A DNA stretch of 64,000 nucleotides, from assembly GCF_036669915.1 (NCBI RefSeq), contig NC_089321.1, forward strand, positions 3,928,816 to 3,992,815, read 5' to 3'. Shown here piece after piece: positions 12,901 through 23,763 of the stretch (position 1 is the first letter of the stretch; every line of letters begins with the position of its first letter). The translations under genes and the position numbers were made by a program. This DNA comes from Pocillopora verrucosa. Lineage: Eukaryota > Cnidaria > Anthozoa > Scleractinia > Pocilloporidae. Under the pieces are notes generated by a model, which did no database searches, had not been told where the DNA came from, and was given only the letters and a program-made list of their open reading frames with translations.

Positions 12901-15900
12901 GACTCACGGGCACCCCCCCCCCGACTACGCCCTTGCTAGGGACTATACAAAAAGCTATCTTCAGGAGTACATGTACAGTAATAGTTCGGCCTTCGGGCGA
13001 TGTTTGTTTCGGGGAGCTGTTGTTGATTTATCATGATTACTTCAGTCTGCTTTCGGTCCCCTAGTTTTTCCTACCACAAGAACGGCAGAGGAAAAGCGGA
13101 CTCTAAGAACGAGAATGACTAGAACACGACTGTCCCCGCGCGCGCGTTTTAGCTGTGATTACTCAGCAGGAGAAGAGAGGATTGGGAAGGAGACGGGAAG
13201 TCTAGGCCATGTGGCCGGTAATGATATCACTTCCTGTGCCATTTTTGTCTCATTTTTCTTCGGTCACATTGACGTTAAGTTGTCTTTTTTTATAAGTAAA
13301 CCGTTAATAAAGCGTCTGGCGAAGTGGAGACTCTTTTAAAACTTCATAGAGACCCTCGATGAGATTTTTCTCTCAAAGACAGAATTTTTTTAAAACTAAA
13401 AACCACTTAATTTTCCACTAAACCGGAATGACGTGACAAGAAATCACTGGAACCAGTTTCAGTCACCTTCTGAATTAATAAAAGACATCACAAATTCCAT
13501 ATCAATTGAAATCTACACGAGGAAGAATCATTAATTAAATCGTTTAAGACGATCAGTACATATTTTCACTTTACAAGAAAGATGCAAATAATCGTAACTG
13601 TGGCAGGCAGACAAAGCATATTCGCGGCTAACCGCGAAGTGCATATTTGAAAACAGTTGGAAAGAAATTTTCGACACTGTTTTTCGAGGAAAGTTCAACC
13701 TTTCCTCATGGAAAGATTAAAGAAATAATGACCAATCTCCCAAACTATAGAGCACATGGCATAAATAGACGCTTAAGGCAAAAGTTGAGGGGAATTAGCA
13801 TAAATTAGTTTTGAGAGCCGCTCACAAAAGATACTGCGAGACAAAGGTGATGTTGTTTACAGCGAAAGAGTCTTGTGATTATTTGCAGGTGACTAAGCGT
13901 AAATACAATTTACATATTCATCTTCTGCCCCATTCACAATTATAAAAGCCATGTTGTAAGCCGGCAGCGAAGTCCTAGCTTGTGTGACAGAGAAGCACAA
14001 AAAGTAACGCGTTACGTTTATGATGAGTCTGCTTTATGGATCTTTTCGACATGATGTGGCATCAAATACAAGCGTAATTAATGATCGAGCTACAGAACAA
14101 GCATAAAACATTCAACGTGGACTATAAACCAACTGAAAACTCTGCAAGTAAGCTTTTAAAATCGTTCCACTTTCGCTAAATTCGCCTTGCAACAGGTCAA
14201 TAGACATATTCGGCTCTTAAAAATGTTGCCATGGAAACGTACTTCCAAAAGACCAACCAGAAGACGTCCAACAGTGCTAATCTACGTGTCGCTAATATTC
14301 TGGGAGTGCCTTGATCAGTCGACACTCCACGGGAATTGTATTCTTGGTACGCAAGTGCAGTGCTGCAATTAAACATGGCGGTAAACTCCGAAGATGCCAG
14401 CCACGATCTGTACGCGGTTCAACTTTACGACCAAGAGTACTTAAGGCCTCGCACGACGGAGGTGCATGGCTTACATCTGCCAGAGAAGAACACGTTTACA
14501 ATCCGCGTCGATCCAAACATGTTAGCCGACAACAAAGAATATTCAGTGCCCAAACGCCTGGAACACCTCGAGAAACGCCTACAAGGAGGCAAAAGCAGGG
14601 AAAAGCGAGGGACTTTCCGCAAGGAAAATTTACTGCTCGTCGACTTGGAGAGAACCAGCGCGCTCAGTGACTTAATCACCGGAGAGATACCCGTATTCGC
14701 TCTAAAAACTTACAAAGAAGAAGGCGAGAAACGCTACATGGAATTTTCACTGACCAAGAATGCTTCAGACAATCTGAGGCAAAAGGATCAACAAAGGAGG
14801 TTGGAAGTCGCCATGAAAATCGCTTTCGCCAACTACCTTCACTGGAGCCGTGTCTACGAGGAAATTGAAGGCAAAACTGAGAAATCAGCGCTCGAGATCG
14901 AGCGACAAGAAGATTTGGAAGAGTACCTTCGTAATCCACTCGAGTGCAAGGGCATTGTCTACTGCTACCTCGTGATAGATGAGTCACAAACGGCAGATAA
15001 AAAATACCAGTTCTACATTGGCAAAGCAGAGGGAGAATTCACTAAGAAGATCAAGGAACATAACACGTCGGGTAACAAGCCGCTATTGGAACTGTCATTG
15101 CAAGACAAGGCGCTTTGGCCGAGAGAAGATCAACACCTTAAACGAAAATTTAAAGAATCGCTGCCGAAATCCCCCAAGAAAGGTGCAAAGAAAAGCGATG
15201 ACATCCACGTACCGCAGCTTGACTATGAGCCAAAAGTTGTGGTGCTCACTTTGGACTTTGGCTACACGGAGAAACTTGCCGAAAAATTCAAGAACTCGAT
15301 CGACGCGGAGGACACAACAGAAAAGCTCGCCCAGAGTTACGCACAATACTTTGCCGCCAAGGGCCCCATTGGACTAAATGGCTGACATTGCAGCCTTTGA
15401 ACATGTGATTTCCAGTAGTAGTAGGAAGTTAAATTAAATAATGCACCAGGATTTTTTGTTATCACTGCTTTAGGACAATATGGAAAGGCCGTAAATACTA
15501 CGTAAAGTACAGGCTTCGAGACAAAATGTTAGCATCAAGACGGAATTTTGTCAGTTTGAATCAGGGATGAGATCTGATCTAGATTTGTCATGAATCTGTT
15601 ACTATTTTTTCCCAGATGCGAGGTGATATATGTATGTAGCATTCATGAGATAACACAAACTCTTGGTATTCAAGAAGGCGTTATCACACACACATCTGGA
15701 GCATTCGATTCATTCCGTGCGTTTCTTCAAGACTAAACTTTCCGCAAGAACCCAAAAACATCACTGGTGCTAAGTGACTGTATGTTTCAAAAAGCAGTTG
15801 ATTGAGAATGAATTAAACGACTGCGGTGAAGACATTTCAAACCGCAGAGTGGAAGAAGTAAAATACTACTCACGAAAGCTCTAGATCTTGGTGAAGGCGC

Positions 15901-18900
15901 TACAATTTTTTCTACAATTTAAGTGTTCCTATGATGTTTACAAACGTTTCGGCCTTCGGTAAAGGAGACAGCATTTTCTGGAATAAACTTTTACCGCGAC
16001 ATGATCAATACAAGCTCCGCTAGTATCTGCACATTTAAATTAATAAAACTATCGAAGTAAATAATATCGAGATGTGCAAAGATTTAGTTTTGGTGAGGAT
16101 ATTCTATCCAGTGCGTGACAAACGAAATTGTATCTGTCTCCACTTTAATCGCTTAGTATTCGAGTGTGTTTCAAGAAACGCTATCTGCCATCACTCGTTG
16201 TTATTCATGTAAATTAGGGGAAACAATTCGTTTCGACATCTAACGACTTGTTGTTGTGTGTGTGTTTTTCTTTTTAAAGTTAAATCTTAAGGAAAGCAAA
16301 ATAAAGAATGACTCTTTACAACGAAGGATGTGAAGATGCAAGTGAAATAGTGTTTTGTACTCACTACTGCAATTAAGGATAACATCAAAGCTAAAAGGTT
16401 TCGCATTGATTCAACAGTTCCTAATTGCATATCCTCGTGACTAAATGTTCGGTTGTAATATCTTTAACCTTTTTATTATTATAAAACAAGCGAAGTATTG
16501 GTATCGATAAATCAGATTACTGTAATAAATGGTAACGCTTGAATAATGCGCTAATCTTTTTAACACCCCATTTAAGGGCTCCATTACTCGATAAGTTTTC
16601 AAGTGAACCACAGAGGCGATGCCGTGATGAAAATGCAAATTTACAGCCGCGAATTGTAAACAAAACACACGCCCCCATTGTTGAAGCTGCATTTGAAATT
16701 TTAGGTCTTTTTAATCCTGGTCAGTGTTGTGATTCTATCGAGTAAATCTGCTATGCGACTAACATCAGATAACTGTTCTATGATTCACTAAATGTCTCTA
16801 ACATCGAGTACAACGAAGGTTGAGTGAACCCTTGGTAAACTAAAGCGGAGATTTCGTCCGAACAAACAACTGGGAAAATCCTAAAGTAAACAAATTAACG
16901 GTTTATTTATTTAGAACATATACTCGATTTTGTTCTCGTCCATTCAAATGATTGTGGGACGCGAAGCAAATTAATTTTTTGATAATTTATTCATGAAGAA
17001 AATTCGAGAAAATAATATAAATGATTCGACAAGTTGTGGTTTTTAACACAATAGCTACTAATGCGATAAATGCAATTGACTCAATACTCACAATTCATCG
17101 TTTCTTCTGAGGTTGCTTTTCTTCAATGGGGTAAGATCGTAATACTGCTCAATAGGTACACCACTGCAATGCAATCAAATTGCTCTTGTTACTTGAAAAA
17201 AAAAAAACAAAAAAAAAAACAAAAACAAAAAAAACCTCAGCCGAAGGATTGAAACAAAAACAGGAAGTATAGGAGTCAAACACGTAAAGACATGCACACA
17301 CACAGATGAAAAACAGTTTTCCTCGCAAGACAATGACGTTGGAAAATATGGAACTTTTGCATGATTTTGTTAAGAAATGTGTGCGAAAAAAGATCACACG
17401 GATTACTGACCATGGACCAATTTTTATTCTACGCATGCAAATGAAGTCGGGCAAGATGGCCATAAGAATAAACAGGAAATACTTTCTTTTCCCTTGTTCT
17501 TTTTGCTTTTTTCATTAATTTGGGCTAAATTTCCGAGGGCGATTAAGTGTTCCCTGCACAATAGCGCATGCTCATGCATCAAAGAACAACGATTGTTTTA
17601 TTAAATGCATCACTAGGCACCAGGGAACTTTTGTCTTCGTCATTTCAACTGGCTTGTACCAGACTCTCAGTTAATATAGACAAGCGAAGAAGCAGGCGCG
17701 TAATAAAGGGCTGGGGGTAGACGTGAAGGTTGCAGTTGTCATAGAAACATCTCTCGTTCTGCCTTTTCTTCGTGTTTCTGCTCACAGAGCCAACACCATA
17801 TTTCGCGCGCCCGCTTTTTCGCTTGTCTCGACTTCGTGAGAGCCCGGAGAAGGTTACGTTTCAACGCCCTAGTGATCATTCTCACACAAGGCCGGGAATT
17901 TTAATTTGAAAAACTTGGGTTCACGTTTTTCCCCGACTATCCCTGGCAGGGAGGGGGAAAGGGGAGACAAGGTGGGCTATATAGCAAGTGCCTAGGTGGG
18001 ACTGCTCCTTAACATTGAAGGTGCGGGTTTTTTCACCACTAGCTGTGGCTACTCGTGTGAGTTATTGGACTATAGACTTTACTCTCGAATTATCGGGGAA
18101 ATGTAATTAAATATTGAAGGGTTTCTTCCAGCGGACTTAATTGAAACCTGACGGAAGGTGTACCAAAACTGTGAGGAACTTTATTTTACGGAAGTTAAAG
18201 GAAGGCAATGGTTCTTGCGGTATGGGCCACTGTGTAACACCTACTCAACAGCTAAAAAAATCGAATGAGTTTTAAATCGTCAAAGAAAAATTATAAAAAA
18301 TTTATAGTACATGTCAAGGGAATTATTCTTGGCATTTGTCAGAAGAGTGTTGATACGTTTTTGTTTTTTTTTTTTAATGAAAAAGTGACATCTTCGGTGC
18401 ATGTCATCTGTCCCTGAGCGCCCGATTGTTTGACTTGTGAAGCATATTGGAAATCACACTTAAGCAAGAGACAATATTGATACATATATTTTTGTGACAA
18501 AGCCAAACAACAGACAGAAGAATCGTCTCACTTTTATAGGATTGCATTTCAATATAATCTGCAATAAAAGGGATATTTATAACCACTGAACAATCAAAAT
18601 ATAAAAAGACCCATGCAGAGATGACCATACTGTATTTCGGTGACGAAATGACTTTGTCACCGTCGGAAAAAAGAGGAACTAGAACTGGATGGAAGTTGAA
18701 CCTGACACCTGTAACCTCAATGAGATACTTTAGGTCCTGGAATTTCAAAAAGCAATGACAAAATCAACTGAAAAAAAAGACAAATTGTCTACAGGCACTC
18801 CTGTTATCTAATGTCGGTTATCAAAGCTTATCGAAAGCTATGGTTTTGAAGTAGTGACTCCGGATATTAAGTTCGTAGAATCTCTTTATCTTTGTGGAGT

Positions 18901-21821
18901 TTTAAATGCCTCACAAATAATTACACGCCTGTTAAGAAACTAATCAAGTAACAAACGGCTCAAACGAAATTTTGAGAGTTGCACAGAAACGGAGCGCCGT
19001 GCGAATTCCCAGACATGTTTGGGTTAAACTTTGTGTTTCGTTTTCGTTTACGTATATTTCCCGAGAACAAAACCGTAAAAGTTAGACAAAACATAAAGTT
19101 CAACTTAACAAGACTCTTTATTTATTCAGAGCGAACAGTCAAATACGTGGGATATGGTGTTATTACAGTTAGAAACAATTCATAAAAATATCCGTCTACC
19201 TCACTTTAGTACGAGAAGTCGTTTCAATAAACAACCGTTGTTCATAGCAGGCAATAGACTATAACGATAATCCAATAATGGATAATATTAGATAATCCGC
19301 GATTAACATTGGATAATTTCCTGGGAAATACAATATGGGCAAACCAATGTTGCTGATGTTGGTGCTAAGCAAAAAAACGTAATTATGGAAAATAAGGCTT
19401 AAAAAAAAAGGTCCACTACAATCTGCATGTTTGAGCAATTTTCAATTGAAAGTAATCCGGGATTGCATTAGTTTTTCTTTACTTTGCTCTGTGATTGGTC
19501 TAGAAAATTCGCGCCCCCCTCTCTCAACCAATCAGATGCAAAACTAAACCGATCACGACTTGTTCGCCAGCGTTTTTCCCGCGCTTTAGGAGGGTTTGCT
19601 TGTTTTTACTTTGGTTTTTCATTGGCTATTCAGGCAATAGACTACAACGAGAGTCCTTCTTCTGATTGGCCGTTGTTGTTACTTTGGTTTTGGCTTTAAG
19701 ACACTCAATCGAAAAGCGCTTCACAGAACATTCTGGTGTTTTCCGGAGTGGCTTATGACCGCATGAGTGCCTGCTACTCTTAAATGAAACATGTTTGGCT
19801 TTAAGCAAATCAGAAGGAATAAACACCCTTACCGTGGAAATGGCAGCACCCCTCCCCCAAAGTGCCTGTGTCCTTTCTGTACTCGCGTGGGGGGCTCCTG
19901 CTTGGGTCGATACTCCTTGGGGAGCTGAATGGGGCCAAACCCTCCATAGCTTAGACTGCGACCCCATGGTACCTTTGGTGACCTGCTGGTCCGTGACAGG
20001 TAACGGTCAAAGCTGATATTGAAAAGAAAATCCAGTTCTCACAAAGCGTTAACGAAAGGATGAAGGGATGAGGATTGAAACTGGGTAAGACATATCAGGA
20101 TTGGAGATGGTCCTGATAGCATTGGATGGCGCGAAAAATATTGACCAAGCATCGTCTTCGTGTACCACTACATGTCACGCCACGCCAGACGACTAACAAG
20201 GTTTGTACACATTTAATTTTTCGGTACAAAATTCAAGCAGTTTTTCAGACTTTCGAAACCATTCTTTTCATTTTCAAAACTCAAGGTTCCGAGTCATGTC
20301 ACAGGGTTCGGAAAAAAAACGATCACGTTGGAAGCGCAAAATGAAAAATTCACATCAAGTACCCTAGACGCTATTTAGGAGCAATTCAGCCACAGTAACA
20401 GCTTGTCGCCGCTTAAAACCAACTCAGAATTTAAATAAATTTTTGTTTCCATTCTTGTCGTTATGCGAAAATTTAGTGCGCTCATTTCCATACGTTTTCA
20501 AGATATTTGACTCTAAGAAACCCAGAAAATAGAGATCTATCAAGCTAAGTTTCATCAGGGCAAGTATTTAAAAATGTCTGATACCTTAGTCTAACGACAT
20601 GTGATCACTAAAGCTGTGCGACTTTCACGAGTCCTACTGTTCTCCATGTTCGGTGTGTGTAAATACGATAACTTTCTTTGCCGCTTTATCAACCAACTAG
20701 ACAGCCCTGGATCGCTAACGTTGAAAAAATCGCGCATTTTTGCCCAGGTGATGCGTGTGTGGGCATAAAAATGTTTAATGAGTTCTGGAATTCTAACTCG
20801 TCTCTGGGCACAAAAATCAATTGGAAACCACGCAAGCATTTACAACAAAGAGAAAATATTACAGAGAAATGGAACTTTTTCACAAATAAAAACATTGTTT
20901 CTCGGTTTCAAACAATAGCATCAACAGATTGAGAACATCTGCAAACAATCGTGTTGCCCACAAATGAAACCACCTGTGTAAGCTGTCTATGATAGTTTAG
21001 CTTGGAGGCATCAACTGCATACAGAATGACAACACGATCCTAGATACATCTATGTCTAACTTTATAGCGAAATCATACGCGACATCATAGGTCAAAAACT
21101 CTGACAAAAAGATATATGATCGTTGCGACATTTATTTTGCGTAGTAAAACAACAAATGCTGGGCTGATAATTTTCTCAAATACTGCCGAGGATAATGTAA
21201 TCTTAAGCATTTATGTAAAAATTCGCAGGTGCGTTTAAAATTGAAGGCTACTGATAACTGTCATCACGTTCCCTATCACAAATTATTCCAGTAAGTGCTT
21301 TTTAATCGTTAACGGAAATTTGTAAACAGAAATACAAGACAAAAAGTTACAGCATGGCCATTAATTTTGTAATTTAAGGGTAACAGAAAAAGGAAGTCGT
21401 GGTTCGATTATGTTCGTCAGATGGCGTGCTTAAGAAACCAGTTTCTCGATGATAAGTAAATTTCGAGCACTTAAAACAACTCTGAACCCAGTTCAACTCC
21501 TTAGCAACGTGTTAGCAACGGTTCCGCATGGTTTGTGTCAGATGAGTGCTAAAACAGACACAACGCGCCGAAGCATCAAACTTCTTTACCGCAATTTCAC
21601 AACGAAATAAAGCGAGGGTTACTGATCTCATTGACTCTAAAACTTCCTTCAATACAAAAAAAGCACAGAAGTTATGTTACTGCTTCTACTTACTGATCCT
21701 GTGACACAGTAATCCTATCATGGTATTGAGGAGTATGTAGAAAATGCGACTCGAAATTCCTCGACAAGAAATCGACACCTTGATGTTCTTTGTATAATCC
21801 TTGCTGTAACGCAGTAATCAT
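9985..21821 (-). CDS. SPMIP4: SPMIP4/C7orf31-like protein, long form, 7 coding exons
   Basis: Homologue of human C7orf31/SPMIP4, a microtubule inner protein of sperm flagella. Exons in transcription order: 21694-21821, 19833-20012, 17092-17163, 12567-12596, 11959-12238, 11116-11361 and 9985-10704. The splice phases join to 551 codons (human about 590). Family landmarks that I recognise, in order: YGGFGPIQLP; RPKQEPP followed by KGHRHFGGG; QYYDLTPLKKS; LVPNP; an SEHPYTSHI block; KPLTWPEH; VYYPVPPTSVVPNT; FWQTHYQQQFTGNGPQNILKLD; APPRVLEGR; and a C-terminal STALLDLQDRWSKTEARRRFH. The start is the first ATG in a frame that joins exon 2 in phase. Its third intron contains a separate gene at 14375-15385. 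A shorter paralogue lies head to head at 23764. The role is inferred from the human protein. Confidence 0.85.
11576..11617 (-). pseudogene. 42-bp partial duplicate of exon 6 in the preceding intron
   Basis: Matches 11304-11345, within exon 6 of the long SPMIP4-like gene, at 40 of 42 positions and in the same orientation. The two differences are adjacent. It sits about 215 bp upstream of exon 6 in transcription order, in intron 5. It corresponds to the LKRQVYYPV segment but has no intact exon around it, so it is read as a relic of a small tandem duplication. Confidence 0.6.
14375..15385 (+). CDS. Intronless gene with GIY-YIG-like motif, nested in an intron
   Basis: A single 336-codon reading frame in good coding context (AAACATGGC at 14375); an upstream in-frame ATG at 14336 has a poorer context. 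I do not recognise a named orthologue. Residues 1-190 are charged and largely helical in character. At 193-216 the sequence reads GIVYCYLV ... FYIG, followed by a KKIKEH helix, the shape of a GIY-YIG nuclease N-terminal hairpin and helix. However, the spacing is longer than usual and the expected arginine is replaced by lysine, so activity is doubtful. A basic, lysine-rich segment (about 245-280) precedes the C-terminal VVVLTLDFGY strand-like stretch. Base composition is clearly GC-richer than the surrounding intron. It lies inside intron 3 of the SPMIP4-like gene, on the opposite strand. Lack of introns suggests a retrocopy or a lineage-specific intronless family. Confidence 0.75.
   Translation: MAVNSEDASHDLYAVQLYDQEYLRPRTTEVHGLHLPEKNTFTIRVDPNMLADNKEYSVPKRLEHLEKRLQGGKSREKRGTFRKENLLLVDLERTSALSDLITGEIPVFALKTYKEEGEKRYMEFSLTKNASDNLRQKDQQRRLEVAMKIAFANYLHWSRVYEEIEGKTEKSALEIERQEDLEEYLRNPLECKGIVYCYLVIDESQTADKKYQFYIGKAEGEFTKKIKEHNTSGNKPLLELSLQDKALWPREDQHLKRKFKESLPKSPKKGAKKSDDIHVPQLDYEPKVVVLTLDFGYTEKLAEKFKNSIDAEDTTEKLAQSYAQYFAAKGPIGLNG
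19476..19735. repeat. Family D interspersed repeat, rich in ATTGG/CCAAT
   Basis: Contains GTGATTGGTCTAG, CAACCAATCAGATGCAAAAC, TCATTGGCTATTC, TCTGATTGGCCGTTGTTGTT and an ACGACACT-like end. A related copy is at 59818-60055. Four CCAAT or inverted CCAAT boxes occur within 200 bp. Located between exons 2 and 3 of the long SPMIP4-like gene. Class unknown. Confidence 0.6.
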
Positions 21822-23763
21822 TATTATATTGAACAATATTTTCGTCGCAGGTGTACACGGTTTCCGTCAAATTACATGGCGAATTTCACAAATAGTTTCC
21901 CTAAAGTTACAGAACTTTTGCAAATCTCTGGCGCATATCCGGTACCTCGACAACATCGCACTATAAACATAAATTCGCCAAGGAGACGCTAACGTTTCCG
22001 ATTGGTTTACTACACAATAGGACTTGAAGCCGCCGCTTGGGTTTAATTACAGTTATTTCCTACTTTAGTTTGACAATGACGAAAGTTCTTCGTTATTTTA
22101 ACAATTATTAACTAGAACTTACTCATTCATAAACAGTATTTTTTTTTTCGCTTTTTCAAGGAACACATGTTCACAACGGCTTGAAATGTGTCATAATTGC
22201 GCGAAAAGCCACCTGAGATCGAACTCGCGGTGTTGATGGCTTAACTCAGAAACTGCTGAATGCGAAAAAGATACAAAACAAACAAAAAAAGACAAACGAA
22301 AATAAAACACAAAGCAAAGTAGAAAATCAAAAGAATATATTCCACTTTCTCATTCGCTTCTTGAGCTGGATTATTAAAGGAAAAAGCAATGAAAGTAATT
22401 TTGGACAAGCTGGGAACAACATCTCACCAAAGCTTTCGGTTCAATAACTTCAGATACTGGAAATTCTCTCTCTTATCGTTTGTTGAAATTTCTCATATAT
22501 TTTTTCCCTAATTTTTTTTTCTATCTAACGTCAATAAAATTTCAAACGCATAGTATTCCAAAAACGCCTGTTTCAGGGATTTATCCTCCTGTTTGTGCTT
22601 GTGTCCTTAAGGTCTCAAGATTTTCATTCAGAAATGAAGTATCTGAGAAACCGCTGGATTACCATTTCCGAATGGTAACTAGTTAAGGCCATCGAAATTC
22701 AGCGGGAGGATTCTGTATAAAGGCCTGAGAAATTCCTACCTTCCATGCCTAATGCGTTGATATGACTGCTATAATCGAGATGTTTTTCCGCGAAGAAAGA
22801 AAAAAATTAACTGGGTATTTAGATGCATTTGACGGAAAACTGTGGAAATCTTAGTTTTTAGGCCTTTTCGTTTTCATTCTGTTACCACATTTTCCGCACG
22901 CTTGCTCAGCGAGTAAATACAGTCCTGAAAGGAACTCACCAAATTATTGTCTGGATCTGTTAGACAGGTAGAAGTGATTAGAAGTGTCTCTCGTAAAGTA
23001 GCCTTAGATTCCTCTCCAGGCTAATCAAACAACGAGTTCAAAATTCACTATCTATTTTACTTTCGGGACCTGCATGTGGGAAACAACCTCCGCCTCTCGA
23101 GTCTGCAGCTCAGTGGGAGAGAATATCACCGGCAATCGAAGGGTTGGGTTCGGAAGAGAGACTAAATTTATAATTGTCATTCCATGTATCACTTTTGTGA
23201 CAAAAGAATTTAAACGAGGGTACTAAAAATATTTTGTGTTGGACACAGGTAAGAAAAAAGAAAACACACAACAAAGCAAAACAACGAGACGGGAATTCTA
23301 GGCTGATTGAATTACAAACTATTGAGCCGCTTTTCTTCGAACAGTAGCGCTACTAATGTATGGAAGAAGGTCTTAGAGCACCCCAATCTTTCTCCTGTTT
23401 ATCTAAGAAGCGCGCTTCACTTCAAATGAAGACAAAGAGCCCGCTGCTTTGTTTAGCATTTTCTATAATAAGGCGGAAAATGGATAGTTGACAATGTTAC
23501 TGTATTCCTGCACGTAGAGATCAAAAGAAGCGGACCTGGCTGGTCAGAAGATTTATTAGTGACGTCAGTTGTCACGACTGACTGCACACCGAGTCAGGTA
23601 ACCTTGGCAAATTTTGTTTAGCGTTAGAACCAAATCCTGAGAAGGAATTTGAAGATTTCCGCTCGATTTTTGTCTAATTTTTTGACAAATCAGTCTTTAC
23701 ACTACTTTATAGAGTCTCACTTGGTGCAATGTGAGTAAGTTCAGTGCGGTTAATCGCTTGGAA
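21822..23763. promoter_or_regulatory. Shared intergenic region between head-to-head SPMIP4-like genes
   Basis: About 1.9 kb separates the two divergent start codons, so both promoters should lie here. No TATA box or shared palindrome stood out on reading. A CRE-like GTGACGTCA core lies near 23560. No coding frame of interest was seen. Confidence 0.4.

Noticed and set aside
17149..17463. Long minus-strand frame rich in Phe and Val
   Set aside because: Arises from the A-rich low-complexity tract at 17196-17236.
18404..18748. Minus-strand frame first considered as exon 3 of the long SPMIP4-like gene
   Set aside because: Only a vague resemblance; the true exon at 17092-17163 has the exact 72-nt length, phase and QYYDLTPLKKS motif.
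20591..20839. Minus-strand 82-codon open frame
   Set aside because: No domain, no suitable splice sites; it lies in intron 1 of the long SPMIP4-like gene and does not fit that gene's conserved exon pattern.
22190..22260. GAGTTCGATCTCAG on the minus strand, B-box-like
   Set aside because: No cloverleaf can be drawn and no A box is found upstream; at most a decayed SINE.
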